Source: Massilia atriviolacea (GTDB lineage Bacteria; Pseudomonadota; Gammaproteobacteria; Burkholderiales; Burkholderiaceae_D). From it: DNA of 64,000 bases. A program made the position numbers and the translations under genes. The stretch is taken from the NCBI RefSeq assembly GCF_003953935.1, contig NZ_RXLQ01000005.1, positions 1 to 64,000 of the forward strand, written 5' to 3'. The notes below the pieces were generated by a model. It was given only the letters and a program-made list of their open reading frames with translations, was not told the DNA's origin and did no database searches. This document shows, piece after piece, positions 27,756 to 36,443 of the stretch. The stretch's first letter is position 1. Each line of letters opens with the position of its first letter.

Positions 27756-29534
27756 ATGATGGGGCAGACCCGACATATCGCGCATGCCGAGGGATGGCTG
27801 GCTGTCGCAACGGAGCCTGATCTGTGCAAGGTGGGCAAGTGCGTGGTGGCGTTTAACAGCTTCGCGCGGCTCGATCACCGGCATGCGGCATCGCCGGATG
27901 TAAAGGCGCGCGGGACGCCGGTGTATCGCGTGGGCGATCTTTTCAAGAATACGCAAGCGAATGCGGGGGCGCATGTTATTTCCGGCACATCGCTGGGTTC
28001 CGGCTATCTCCAGATACTGGAGGGCCATTCGAACGTCAAGATCAACGCGATTCCTGTAGCGCGGCACGACAGCGCCTGCCGCATCAATTGCGACAGCACG
28101 GGCTTGGGTGGTGCGCGTGGGCAGATTGTGACCATGACCAAGACTGTTGCGCCGGCGGTGGCTAAACCAGCCGCCGCGCCACGTGTCAGTAAAAAACTTC
28201 TTCAATTGAAAGCGATGCGCGACTCCCTGATTGGAGGGCGCCTGAATCTGGATGCGCTTGACGAAATTGTTAATTTCGGTGGACTAAACAATGTGCTGGA
28301 TAGTTGGATAGCCGAGATTCAAGGAACGCCTGGAACGGTCGGAGATTGGGATGCTCAAGTCAGACGCGGCTTGCTTGGCGGCATTAAGCAGATTGCCGTT
28401 GGCACTGTTGAGCTTGGCTACGAAGGAATCAAGAACGTTCCCAAATTAATACGCCGCCTCGGCACGAAAGAGGGCTGGTTGCTTGCGGCGGTGGACCGTC
28501 AAATTCTTCTCGAAGAGATCAGCCTTGGCAATCTCAGTGGCGAGAGCATTGCGCAAGATGCTGGGAAGATTGGTGCAGCCATGGCGCGGCCGGTGACCAA
28601 TCCTTGGCAGAAGGGGCAGTACGTTGAAGCAACGACGCGAGGCGGGTTTGAACTCCTTACTTTGCTGAGTGTTCCGGTTAAAGCGCTACGTGCCGCACAA
28701 GCCAAAAAATTATTGGATCTGGCGAAGGCTAAGGACGTAGCCGCTGCTGCCTCAGCCGCTGTCAGTACCACTACGGCCGCTGCTCATCCGGCCTCCAGCG
28801 TTATCGCGGCAGTTGGCGCGCCTTCCATTGGAACTGTCAGTCGTGCCGCCGCGACGGGAAGCGCCGCCATCACTGGTGCCGTAGGGAGTGGCGCCAGCAC
28901 AGCGACCGTTGCGACAGTGCCAGCAGTTGCAGGACGAATTGGCCCCGGTACGGTAGGTGCATCGACGGCATATGGTGGGGTGTATGTTTCGCTTGCGCCA
29001 AAACGAATGCGTCCTGCAGCCAATGGATTCTCTGGTCCGGACGGCTACATCACGCACGGGATTCGGGACAGCCCACTTCATTCCGAGGAAGGACGTAAAT
29101 TAGTCGCCTCTTATCGTTCGCAAGGAGTTGCACCCGATAGTGCACTGAAAAGGTCCAGAGAGCTGATGGCTAGCGGCTCGACCTTGCCAAAGGCAGTCGA
29201 TCTTGCAGCGGGAGAGTCGCTATTTAAGATCGTTCCTGAGGGGAGCATGCCCGGTCCTAATTCAGCATTTTTTGCAACCAAGGATGAAGTAAGCGCATTA
29301 AAGGGGATGAGTTACGACCAGATCTCTGATCGTATCGGAATCCCTCTGGAGAGCCAGCAAACTCTGCGATTTGATGTGGTAGAGGTTAAAGCGACCAAGG
29401 CCGTCACTGTGTTTGAGTCCAAAATTGCCCCTACAAGCCAGAACGGTTACATTCAGCCTGGTGGTGGAATACAGACCCTTATTACGAATCGCAGCGCTTT
29501 TACAGATCCTACCGTGATTGGAAAGTTACCATGA
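27756..29534 (+). CDS. PAAR-like (DUF4150) T6SS effector with unrecognised C-terminal toxin domain
   Basis: Protein of 592 residues. Residues about 20-125 form a DUF4150/PAAR-like spike cap (VISGTSLGSGYLQILEGHSN). Residues 145-325 are a helical region typical of polymorphic toxins before the payload. Residues 328-405 are an Ala/Thr/Ser/Val-rich linker. The last about 165 residues (from GPDGYITHGIRDSP) form a compact domain. Its blocks include GESLFKIVPEG, NSAFFATKDEVSALKGM, LRFDVVEVKA, TVFESKIAPTSQ and NGYIQPGGGIQTLITNRSAF. I do not recognise a catalytic fold. Base composition becomes visibly AT-richer in this part. The stop overlaps the next gene, the expected place for immunity. Confidence 0.85.
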   Translation: MMGQTRHIAHAEGWLAVATEPDLCKVGKCVVAFNSFARLDHRHAASPDVKARGTPVYRVGDLFKNTQANAGAHVISGTSLGSGYLQILEGHSNVKINAIPVARHDSACRINCDSTGLGGARGQIVTMTKTVAPAVAKPAAAPRVSKKLLQLKAMRDSLIGGRLNLDALDEIVNFGGLNNVLDSWIAEIQGTPGTVGDWDAQVRRGLLGGIKQIAVGTVELGYEGIKNVPKLIRRLGTKEGWLLAAVDRQILLEEISLGNLSGESIAQDAGKIGAAMARPVTNPWQKGQYVEATTRGGFELLTLLSVPVKALRAAQAKKLLDLAKAKDVAAAASAAVSTTTAAAHPASSVIAAVGAPSIGTVSRAAATGSAAITGAVGSGASTATVATVPAVAGRIGPGTVGASTAYGGVYVSLAPKRMRPAANGFSGPDGYITHGIRDSPLHSEEGRKLVASYRSQGVAPDSALKRSRELMASGSTLPKAVDLAAGESLFKIVPEGSMPGPNSAFFATKDEVSALKGMSYDQISDRIGIPLESQQTLRFDVVEVKATKAVTVFESKIAPTSQNGYIQPGGGIQTLITNRSAFTDPTVIGKLP

Positions 29535-29911
29535 CGTTGATTAAAAGAAAGCTTGTTAGAGTAGATGAGCAGACAGGGGACTATGCGGAGGTGGATACAG
29601 TCCGACTAAAGCGTGAAACGCAGGAATTAATGGACTATATCGGCTCAAATGTCGATCCGAATAAAGATCCGTACAGGATATGGACTTCGGTTGTTCCTTT
29701 GTGCCGAGCTGTGCTCGATGAAACGATTTCATTGCCTGTCTCCTTTTTCGACCTGCCGCTCAGATATGAAAGTCGGGAAGGCCTTTTGGACGCCGAGTTT
29801 GACGACCTTTTTTCCAGCTTCGTCTTGACGATATCGGGTACAGCCCGGGAGATTCTCGATGAAGTTGTTATCGATGGTGTAAAGTATATGTACGCCGATT
29901 TTGAAGAGTAG
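29531..29911 (+). CDS. Putative immunity protein for the preceding effector
   Basis: Acidic protein of 126 residues, no signal peptide and no membrane segment, so probably cytosolic; this suggests the toxin acts in the cytosol. The start overlaps the effector stop (ATGA), giving tight coupling. Codon use and base content differ from the neighbourhood: the line 29581-29640 has 27 G/C in 60. No family was recognised. The ending VLTISGTAREILDEVVIDGV and the many Asp/Glu residues would suit binding a basic toxin. Immunity function is inferred from position only. Confidence 0.7.
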   Translation: MTLIKRKLVRVDEQTGDYAEVDTVRLKRETQELMDYIGSNVDPNKDPYRIWTSVVPLCRAVLDETISLPVSFFDLPLRYESREGLLDAEFDDLFSSFVLTISGTAREILDEVVIDGVKYMYADFEE

Positions 29912-29961
29912 ACGCGACCGGACAAGGCACGTCGCCTAATCTGTAGTAATCACGCCAATCG

Positions 29962-30708
29962 TTATTTTGTCTCGCTAAACTCAAACTCCACCAGCGCGTC
30001 GTCCGGCCAGCTGGCATCCGACAGCGGCGCCACATACGTGACCTTGTCCTCCCGCAGCGCCGCAGCCGGCGCCGTTTCGCTGCGTTCTCCCGCCACCATC
30101 CGGTATCCCGCGATCGCGCGCGGCGCCAGTTGCATCACGTGCACGCGCTTGCTTGTGCACGGCCCGCCGAGCGCGCTGAACATCGTGCGTTTCGCAAACG
30201 ACATCTCCTTGCGCTCCACTGCCCAGCGCACCTCGCACTCCAGGCGCAGGTCGCCCAGCCGGCGCGCATTGGCCGGCACGCCGGGCGTGCGCACGTCGGG
30301 ACGCCAGCGGAAACTGCCTTTCTTGCGGTTGAGGATGATTTCCGCATCGTCGTCCAGGGCCGCCTGCTTGCGCGGCATCACAAAGGTCCCGTCGGCCGCC
30401 AGCGGCACGGCCAGGCTGGTCTCGTTGCCGGCGATCCGGATCGTCACGCCCTCGATGCCGGCGTTCGGCGTGCTCGGCCGCAGCAGGAAGCGCAGGGCCG
30501 CCGCCGGCGCCAGCTTGTGCTTTTCCTCAAACGCATCGAGTCCGCCGACGAAGGCCCGGTAGGTCTTGAAATCCGGATCGCGCAGGGCATTGACCTGCAC
30601 CGTCTCGACTTCTTTCGCCGTGTCGCCTTCCTTCGGCGCCTCGGTTTCCTGGGCGGTCACGGCGCCAGCCGCCAGCAGCATGGACATTACTAAGGTCAAT
30701 TTCATCAA
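29962..30708 (-). CDS. Exported protein at the end of the MacAB-like operon
   Basis: Predicted periplasmic protein of 248 residues. The signal peptide MMKLTLVMSMLLAAGAVTAQ is followed by an acidic stretch (ETEAPKEGDTAKEVETVQV). The remaining region resembles no family I know; SLAVPLAADGTFVMPRKQAA suggests a carbohydrate/transthyretin-like beta domain. It starts three bases after the permease stop, so it is the fourth gene of the efflux operon and may assist or sense its substrate. Two ATGs (30708 and 30705) are equally possible. Confidence 0.7.
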   Translation of the reverse strand: MMKLTLVMSMLLAAGAVTAQETEAPKEGDTAKEVETVQVNALRDPDFKTYRAFVGGLDAFEEKHKLAPAAALRFLLRPSTPNAGIEGVTIRIAGNETSLAVPLAADGTFVMPRKQAALDDDAEIILNRKKGSFRWRPDVRTPGVPANARRLGDLRLECEVRWAVERKEMSFAKRTMFSALGGPCTSKRVHVMQLAPRAIAGYRMVAGERSETAPAAALREDKVTYVAPLSDASWPDDALVEFEFSETK

Positions 30709-30711
30709 GGT

Positions 30712-31935
30712 CTATTCGTAGCGTAAACAATCGACCGGCAACAGGCGCGAGGCGCGCCGTGCCGGGTAGAAACCAAAGAACACGCCCACCAGGCTGGAAA
30801 AGCCGCAGGCCACCATCACCGCCGACAGGCTGATGACCACGTCGAACTTGCCGCTCGCCGTGATCGCCGCCGCCAGTCCCATGGCGATGGCGATCCCGAC
30901 CACGCCGCCCGCCAGGCAAATTACCACCGCCTCGGTCAGAAATTGCAGCAGCACATCGCGCGGCTTGGCGCCGATGGCCATGCGGATGCCGATCTCGCGC
31001 GTGCGCTCGGTCACCGACACCAGCATGATGTTCATGATGCCGATGCCGCCCACCACCAGCGAAATCGCGCCGATCAGGCCGAGCAGGGCGGCGATGCCGG
31101 CGCTGATCTTGCCGGCGGTCTCCGCGAACGAGGCCAGGTTGTCGATGCGGAAGTCGTCCGGCTCGTCGAACTTGATGTGATGCCGGTCGCGCAAGGTTTC
31201 GTTGATGTCTTCGATGGCGTCCTGCAAGTTGCCGTCCGACTTGCCCTGCGCTACCACGTAATGCACATTGTCGGGAAAGGGGTTGCGCACCAGGTGGGCG
31301 CGCGCGGCCGTGATCGGCACCAGCACCAGTTCCGACAGGTCGGGTCCGTCGATCTGCTTGCCCTCGCCGTGCAGCACGCCGACCACCTGGAAGGCGACGT
31401 TTTCGATGCGGATATATTTGCCCAGCGGGTCCATCTTGTAGAAGAACTGGTCGGCTACCTTGTGCCCGATGATCACGCTGCGCGAGGCGGCGCGCAGGTC
31501 GGCGTCGCTGAACACGCTGCCCAGTTCCATCTTCCAGTTGCGGATCTTGAACATCGCGGGCGTGACGCCGCTGACGCTGCTCGACGAGGTCTCGTTGCCG
31601 ACCGCCAGCTTGAAGCCGCCCTGCAGCGCCGGTGCGGCCCCCGCCAGGCTGGGCAGGGCATTCAGGGCGGCCGCGTCGGCCAGGGTCAGGGCGGGCGCGG
31701 CGCCGGCGCGCATGCGCTGGGCCGCGGCGCGGTTGCCGCCCGGCGAGATGAACAGCATATTCGTGCCCAGCGCTTCGAGTTCCTTGCCGATGAAGCGCTG
31801 CATGCTGTCGCCCAGGGCCAGCAAGAGCACCACCGAGGTGATGCCGATGATGATGCCGAGCATGGTCAGCGCGGTGCGCAGGCGGTTCGCGCTCATCGAG
31901 CGGAACGCTTCGATCACGACCTGGAGGAAATTCAT
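30712..31935 (-). CDS. MacB-type ABC transporter permease
   Basis: Inner-membrane permease of 407 residues with the FtsX/MacB layout. Membrane segment 1 is LTMLGIIIGITSVVLLLALG. A periplasmic MacB_PCD domain of about 220 residues follows. Three C-terminal segments then appear (IAALLGLIGAISLVVGGIGI, EAVVICLAGGVVGIAIAMG, VVISLSAVMVACGFSSLVGV). It begins MNFLQVVIEAFRSMSANRLR, and its ATG overlaps the ATPase stop (ATGA). Such mechanotransmission transporters power export from the periplasm with a MacA-like adaptor. The substrate, perhaps a peptide, antibiotic or siderophore, is unknown. Confidence 0.93.
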   Translation of the reverse strand: MNFLQVVIEAFRSMSANRLRTALTMLGIIIGITSVVLLLALGDSMQRFIGKELEALGTNMLFISPGGNRAAAQRMRAGAAPALTLADAAALNALPSLAGAAPALQGGFKLAVGNETSSSSVSGVTPAMFKIRNWKMELGSVFSDADLRAASRSVIIGHKVADQFFYKMDPLGKYIRIENVAFQVVGVLHGEGKQIDGPDLSELVLVPITAARAHLVRNPFPDNVHYVVAQGKSDGNLQDAIEDINETLRDRHHIKFDEPDDFRIDNLASFAETAGKISAGIAALLGLIGAISLVVGGIGIMNIMLVSVTERTREIGIRMAIGAKPRDVLLQFLTEAVVICLAGGVVGIAIAMGLAAAITASGKFDVVISLSAVMVACGFSSLVGVFFGFYPARRASRLLPVDCLRYE

Positions 31936-32702
31936 GGCGTCTCCCCGTGCGCCAGCGCCTGCTGCTCGTGGCTCAGCGCCAGTTCGCGCAAGCCCTCGGC
32001 GGCCGGGCCGTCGTACAGCACGCGTCCGTCTTTCAGACGCATCAGGCGCTTGCTGTAGGCGGCGATGTCGGGCTCGTGCGTGACCAGCAGGATGGTGATG
32101 CCGCGCTCGGCGTTGAGTTGCTGGAAGGAGCGCATGATCTCGATGCTGGTCTGGGTGTCGAGGTTACCGGTCGGTTCGTCGGCCAGGATCAGCGGCGGAT
32201 CGCCGACCAGGGCGCGCGCGATCGCCACCCGTTGCTGCTGGCCGCCGGACAATTGATTCGGCGTGCGCTTGGCGTAATCGGCCAGGCCCACCCGGTCCAG
32301 CTCGACCAGGGCCTTGGCATGGGCTTTGGCGCGCGAGACGCCGGCGTAGATCAGCGGCAAGGCCACGTTTTCGGCCACGCTCATGCGCTTGATCAGGTTA
32401 AAGCTCTGGAACACGAAGCCGATGGTCCGGTTGCGCACGGTCGCCAGTTCGGCGCGCGACAGGGTCAGGGTATCGATGCCGTCGAGCAGGTAGGTGCCGC
32501 CGGTGGCCTGGTCCAGGCAGCCGAAAATATTCATCAGGGTCGACTTGCCCGAACCCGACTGCCCCATCACGGCCAGGAAGTCGCCGCGCGGCACCAGCAG
32601 GTCGATGCCGAACAGCACCTGCGTTTCCATGCTGCCCGAGAAATAGCTTTTGGTGACCTGGCGGATATCGATCAGGGGCGTCGCCGACGCTGGCGCCGGC
32701 AT
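31932..32702 (-). CDS. MacB-type ABC transporter ATP-binding protein
   Basis: Cytoplasmic ATPase of 256 residues. Walker A GQSGSGKSTLMN, Q-loop FVFQSFNLI, signature LSGGQQQRVAIARAL, Walker B ILADEPTGNLD and the H-loop LLVTHEPDIA are all present. It belongs to the MacB/LolD class. Here ATPase and permease are separate proteins, unlike E. coli MacB where they are fused. It starts in the stop of the adaptor gene (TGATG) and ends in the start of the permease gene. Confidence 0.94.
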   Translation of the reverse strand: MPAPASATPLIDIRQVTKSYFSGSMETQVLFGIDLLVPRGDFLAVMGQSGSGKSTLMNIFGCLDQATGGTYLLDGIDTLTLSRAELATVRNRTIGFVFQSFNLIKRMSVAENVALPLIYAGVSRAKAHAKALVELDRVGLADYAKRTPNQLSGGQQQRVAIARALVGDPPLILADEPTGNLDTQTSIEIMRSFQQLNAERGITILLVTHEPDIAAYSKRLMRLKDGRVLYDGPAAEGLRELALSHEQQALAHGETP

Positions 32703-33910
32703 CAGAACTCGCTCTTGGCGCTGGCGTTGGCGCGCGTAATGACTTTATCGCCCTTTTTGAGCTCGCCCGACAGCACTTCGGTGTAGCGGAAGTTGGACAG
32801 GCCGATCTTGATGTCGACCGGTTTGGCCTCGTTCTTCTCGTCGAGCTTGTAGACCTTGAAGATGCGCGCCGTTTCGTTCTTGCTGCGGAAGGCGATGTCG
32901 TCCTCCTCGGCCGGCGCAGGCACGGCTGGCGCGGGCTTGCCGTCGGCCTTCTGTTTCTTCTGTTCCTTTTCGAGCTCTTCATCGCTGAGGCGGAAACGCA
33001 GGGCGGCGGTAGGAATGCGCAGCACGTTGGGACGGTTGCCGACCACCAGGCGTACCTGGGCCGTCATGCCGGGTTTGAGCAATTCTTCCTTGTTTTCCAC
33101 ATCCAGCACGACGTTATAGGTGACCACGTTCTGCACCACGTTGGCGGCCAGGCGGAACTGGCGCATGCTGGCCGCGAATTCGCGGTCGGGGTAGGCGTCG
33201 ACCACGAAGTGGGCCGGCTGGCCGTCTTTCAGTGCGCCGACGTCGGCTTCCGAGACGCTGGTGTCGATCTGCATCTTGGTCAGGTCCTTGGCGATCTGGA
33301 ACAGGTTCGGCGTGGTAAAGGAGGCCGCCACCGTCTGGCCCAGGTCGATGGTGCGCTTGATGACGACGCCGTCGATCGGGGCGCGGATCACGCTGTTGTC
33401 GAGGTCGGCCTGGGCGCGCGCCAGTTGCGCCTGGGACAGCTTGATGTTGGCCTTGGCCACGTCGAGCTCGCGCCGCGCCTGGTCCAGGGTCAGGCTGGAC
33501 ACGTAGTTCTGGGCCACCAGCCGCTCGTTGCGGTCGAAATTCGCCTGCGCCAGGCGCATCGACGCTTCGGCCGAGGCCAGCCCGGCTTCGACCTGGCGGA
33601 TCTGGGCGTTGAAGATGGTGGGGTCGAGTTTCAACAGCACCTGGCCCTTTTTCACGTGGTCGTTGAAGTCGGCCTTGAGCTCGACCACGGTGCCCGACAC
33701 TTGCGAGCCGACATTGATCAGCGCGACCGGATTGATGGTGCCGGTCGCCGTGACAGTCTGGGTGATGGTGCCGCTGTCGACCAGCGCCGAGCGGTAGCGC
33801 GACTCCGGGACCGTTGGCGGTTTTTTCGATTGCAGCCAGGCGGCGCCGGCGGTGCCGGCAGCGATCACGGCAATCAGGAGGGCGACGCGTTTCCGGGTGA
33901 ATAGGGGCAT
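32702..33910 (-). CDS. MacA-like periplasmic adaptor
   Basis: Membrane-fusion protein of 402 residues. An N-terminal membrane anchor (VALLIAVIAAGTAGAAWL) precedes the lipoyl half (INPVALINVGSQVSGTVVEL). A long coiled-coil hairpin (about residues 90-160, with QVEAGLASAEASMRLAQANF) comes next, then PIDGVVIKRTIDLGQTVAAS and a beta-barrel. It is the first gene of a four-gene efflux operon with ATPase, permease and an exported protein. An insert rich in Glu/Lys (LSDEELEKEQKKQKADGKPA) lies near the C-terminus. Confidence 0.93.
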   Translation of the reverse strand: MPLFTRKRVALLIAVIAAGTAGAAWLQSKKPPTVPESRYRSALVDSGTITQTVTATGTINPVALINVGSQVSGTVVELKADFNDHVKKGQVLLKLDPTIFNAQIRQVEAGLASAEASMRLAQANFDRNERLVAQNYVSSLTLDQARRELDVAKANIKLSQAQLARAQADLDNSVIRAPIDGVVIKRTIDLGQTVAASFTTPNLFQIAKDLTKMQIDTSVSEADVGALKDGQPAHFVVDAYPDREFAASMRQFRLAANVVQNVVTYNVVLDVENKEELLKPGMTAQVRLVVGNRPNVLRIPTAALRFRLSDEELEKEQKKQKADGKPAPAVPAPAEEDDIAFRSKNETARIFKVYKLDEKNEAKPVDIKIGLSNFRYTEVLSGELKKGDKVITRANASAKSEF

Positions 33911-33968
33911 GGGCTTCGATAAGACGGGCGCGATTGCGCGACGTTGTAGTGTCCGCCATTTATGCTAA

Positions 33969-34241
33969 TTAAGCAACATGCATACGTGCAACTTTCTCCG
34001 GCAAGGGGCAGATGTCGATGATCTCGATGACGTTGTGCAGGCGCGTCATGAACAGGTCGAGCAGGTCGGGTTCAAGGGCGCGCAGCTTGAGGAAGACGGT
34101 GTCGTGGGCGGCGCTGCTGTCGAGTTCGAGTGCGGCCAGGTGCAGGCCGCCGCGCCGGGCGATGGCCAGCACGGCTTCGAGGGTGTCCAGGGTGGCCGTC
34201 TTGGGGACGGAAAATCGCAGGGGCAGGTGGGGATCGTTCAT
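33969..34241 (-). CDS. Small ACT-domain protein, IlvM-like
   Basis: Protein of 90 residues, essentially one ACT domain. LDTLEAVLAIARRGGLHLAA and LLDLFMTRLHNVIEIIDI line up by eye with E. coli IlvM, the small subunit of acetolactate synthase II. ACT domains bind amino acids. No large acetolactate synthase subunit is adjacent, so a partner elsewhere or a free-standing sensor role are both possible. The start at 34241 is chosen from MNDPHLPLRFSV. It is divergent from the Lrp/AsnC regulator, which may control it. Confidence 0.75.
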   Translation of the reverse strand: MNDPHLPLRFSVPKTATLDTLEAVLAIARRGGLHLAALELDSSAAHDTVFLKLRALEPDLLDLFMTRLHNVIEIIDICPLPEKVARMHVA

Positions 34242-34369
34242 GCCTGAAAGAATAGCGCGGGGGGCGCGGAATAGGCTTTCGATGTGGCTGGCGAATTGGG
34301 CTTTGGCGGAAGAATCTTCTGCCGAAGATGTGGTATCGTCGAAATCCTTCCTTTGACGGGTAAAATGCC

Positions 34370-34837
34370 ATGAATGCTGCCGAACTTGACGAGATTGACC
34401 GCAAGATCTTGCGCGAACTGCGCCGCGACGGACGGATCGCCAATACGCAGCTGGCCGAGCGCATCGGGCTGTCGGCCTCGCCATGCTGGAACCGGGTGCG
34501 GCAGATGGAGGAGGCCGGGGTGATCGAGGGCTATACGGTGCTGCTGAACCAGCAGGCGCTGGGCGTGCCCGACACGGTGATGATCGAAGTCACGCTGGAC
34601 CGGCACGACGACGATACCTTCGAGCGCTTCGGGCAGGCGCTGGCCGATATGCCGGAGGTGCTGGAGGCCTACCTGTTGACCGGCGAGTACGATTACCTGA
34701 TCAAGGTGGCGGTGGCGGGCACGGCGGGGTATGAAGAGTTCTTGAGGCGCAGGCTGTACAAGCTGCCCGGCTTGCGCCACAGCAGGTCGACCTTTGTGTT
34801 ACGGGTGTTGAAGCGCAGCCATTCGCCGGAGCCGTAG
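34370..34837 (+). CDS. Lrp/AsnC-family transcriptional regulator
   Basis: Regulator of 155 residues. The N-terminal winged helix-turn-helix reads EIDRKILRELRRDGRIANTQ then LAERIGLSASPCWNRVRQME. The C-terminal RAM/ACT-like effector domain contains AYLLTGEYDYLIKVAV. Family members sense amino acids as octamers and often act on the divergent neighbour. That neighbour is the ACT-domain gene, which fits an amino-acid theme. The effector is unknown. Confidence 0.93.
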   Translation: MNAAELDEIDRKILRELRRDGRIANTQLAERIGLSASPCWNRVRQMEEAGVIEGYTVLLNQQALGVPDTVMIEVTLDRHDDDTFERFGQALADMPEVLEAYLLTGEYDYLIKVAVAGTAGYEEFLRRRLYKLPGLRHSRSTFVLRVLKRSHSPEP

Positions 34838-34853
34838 CGCGGCCCGGATGTGG

Positions 34854-35819
34854 CTAAGCCGCACTGAAGCGCACCACCCGGTTCCGTCCCGCGCCCTTGG
34901 CCATGTACAGCGCCCGGTCCGCCTCGCCCAGCAGCACCGCAATATCGCTCGGATGCTCGAGCGCGTGCGTGGCCAGGCCGATGCTCACCGTCACATACCC
35001 GGTCAGCTCGGACTTGGCATGCGGAATCCCCAGGCCGGCAATGCGCTCGCGCATCTTTTCGGCCAGCGCCTGGCTGTGTTCCACCGTCATTTCGGGCAGG
35101 ATCACGGCAAACTCTTCGCCGCCGTAGCGCGCGATCAGGTCGGCCGGGCGCTGCAGCATGGCGGCCAGCGCGTGCGCCACCTTGATCAGGGTATCGTCGC
35201 CCTGCTGGTGTCCGTAGTGGTCGTTGTAGGGCTTGAAGGAATCGATATCGATCATCAGCAGGGACAGCGGCGTGCCCGAGCGCTTGGCGCGGCGCATTTC
35301 CTTTTCCATCGCCACATCGAAATGGCGCCGGTTGGCAATCCCGGTCAAGCCGTCCGAAAAGGTTTGCGAGCGCAGTTCGAGCGCCTGGTCGCGCAGCAGG
35401 CGTTCGCGGTGGACCGCCACGCTGACGTCGCTGATCTGGATCAGGCAATGGCGCGCCATCCCCGGCACTTCCAGCGGCGTGACCGCCACCGCTTGCTGCA
35501 TGCGCTCGCCCGCAGCGCGCGCGGCGGGATTGACGAACAGTTCGAACGGCGCCTTGTGCAAGGTTTGCGACAAGACCGAGGGGAAATTGTCGCGCAGCGC
35601 CTGGCGCACCGCGCTGTCGATGCGCTTGCCGTTCAGGTCGGGGAACAGCGCGAAGAAATCCTGCCCCACCACGCGCTCGGCGGGCAGGTCGGAATACTGG
35701 CTCATCCAGCGGTTCCAGACCACCACCCGGCGCGCGTGGTCGAGCACGATGGTACCGAGATTGATTGCCCCGAGCACGCTTTCGAGCATGCCCTGGCCAA
35801 GTGCCGCGGCGACTGCCAT
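34854..35819 (-). CDS. PAS-GGDEF diguanylate cyclase with I-site
   Basis: Protein of 321 residues, probably soluble. A PAS-like sensor at residues 10-140 (NLGTIVLDHARRVVVWNRWM) precedes a GGDEF domain whose active site is GGEEF (233-237), so catalysis of c-di-GMP from GTP is plausible. The product-inhibition site RxxD (RPAD, 224-227) lies exactly five residues before it. The ATG at 35819 is one base after the CheC-like gene stop. It is the last gene of a receiver-phosphatase-cyclase operon. Confidence 0.93.
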   Translation of the reverse strand: MAVAAALGQGMLESVLGAINLGTIVLDHARRVVVWNRWMSQYSDLPAERVVGQDFFALFPDLNGKRIDSAVRQALRDNFPSVLSQTLHKAPFELFVNPAARAAGERMQQAVAVTPLEVPGMARHCLIQISDVSVAVHRERLLRDQALELRSQTFSDGLTGIANRRHFDVAMEKEMRRAKRSGTPLSLLMIDIDSFKPYNDHYGHQQGDDTLIKVAHALAAMLQRPADLIARYGGEEFAVILPEMTVEHSQALAEKMRERIAGLGIPHAKSELTGYVTVSIGLATHALEHPSDIAVLLGEADRALYMAKGAGRNRVVRFSAA

Positions 35820-35820
35820 G

Positions 35821-36441
35821 TCAGGCCGGACCCATGATCTTGGCAAGGTAGCGGTCGACCTGGTCTTGCAGGTCGTGCAGCGCGGTCAGGTCGAGGATGA
35901 AGGCCACATAGCCGTGGATCTGGTGTTTTTCGAGGATGAAGTCGATATGCAGCATCAGCACCACGGTGTCGCCGTGGCCGCCGGTGGCGGTCAGGATTTC
36001 TTCGCTGGTGCCGACGTGGTACTCGGGCAGGGAACCGCTCAGTTCTTGCGCGAAAATATTGGCCAGGGTGCCGACGCAGGAATTGAGGATGATGTTACCG
36101 ATTTCGCTCAGCGCTTCCTGCTCCATCTCCGTCAATTCCTTGAGCGGCACCGACTCGCCCACCATCAGGCGCACGATGTCGAGGCTCTTATCCTCGGGGA
36201 ACATGAGAATGGCTTCGGTCTGGAACGCGCCTTCGTAATGCTGGCTGACGCCGCACACGCGGGCGCTTTCCTTGTTGCCGAGCATCTCAGCGGCTTCCGC
36301 ACGGTTCAGGAAACTGATCGAGGGCACCGACATCGTCACTTCTTCGTTGACGATCTCGCTCATCGACTTGGCCGCGTGGCCGACGCCGATATTGAAGATT
36401 TCGACCAGCGCATCGTGCTGCAGTTCGCTGAGATTGAACAT
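35821..36441 (-). CDS. CheC-like receiver phosphatase
   Basis: Protein of 206 residues related to CheC/CheX/FliY phosphatases, which remove phosphate from CheY-type receivers. Two copies of the active-site pattern (acid)xxxExxN are visible: DALVEIFNIG near residue 10 and EALSEIGNIILN near residue 110. It starts two bases after the receiver gene, so its target is almost surely that receiver. No chemotaxis kinase is adjacent. There are no membrane segments. Confidence 0.88.
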   Translation of the reverse strand: MFNLSELQHDALVEIFNIGVGHAAKSMSEIVNEEVTMSVPSISFLNRAEAAEMLGNKESARVCGVSQHYEGAFQTEAILMFPEDKSLDIVRLMVGESVPLKELTEMEQEALSEIGNIILNSCVGTLANIFAQELSGSLPEYHVGTSEEILTATGGHGDTVVLMLHIDFILEKHQIHGYVAFILDLTALHDLQDQVDRYLAKIMGPA

Positions 36442-36443
36442 GG

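Noticed and set aside
22896..29911. Complete type VI secretion cluster
   Set aside because: No tss sheath, membrane-complex, baseplate, Hcp or ClpV genes are present; only a vgrG-effector island.
34241..34484. Longer version of the ACT-domain gene starting at 34484
   Set aside because: It would overlap the divergent Lrp/AsnC gene antisense, and the added residues are low-complexity; MNDPHLPLRF at 34241 fits the domain edge.
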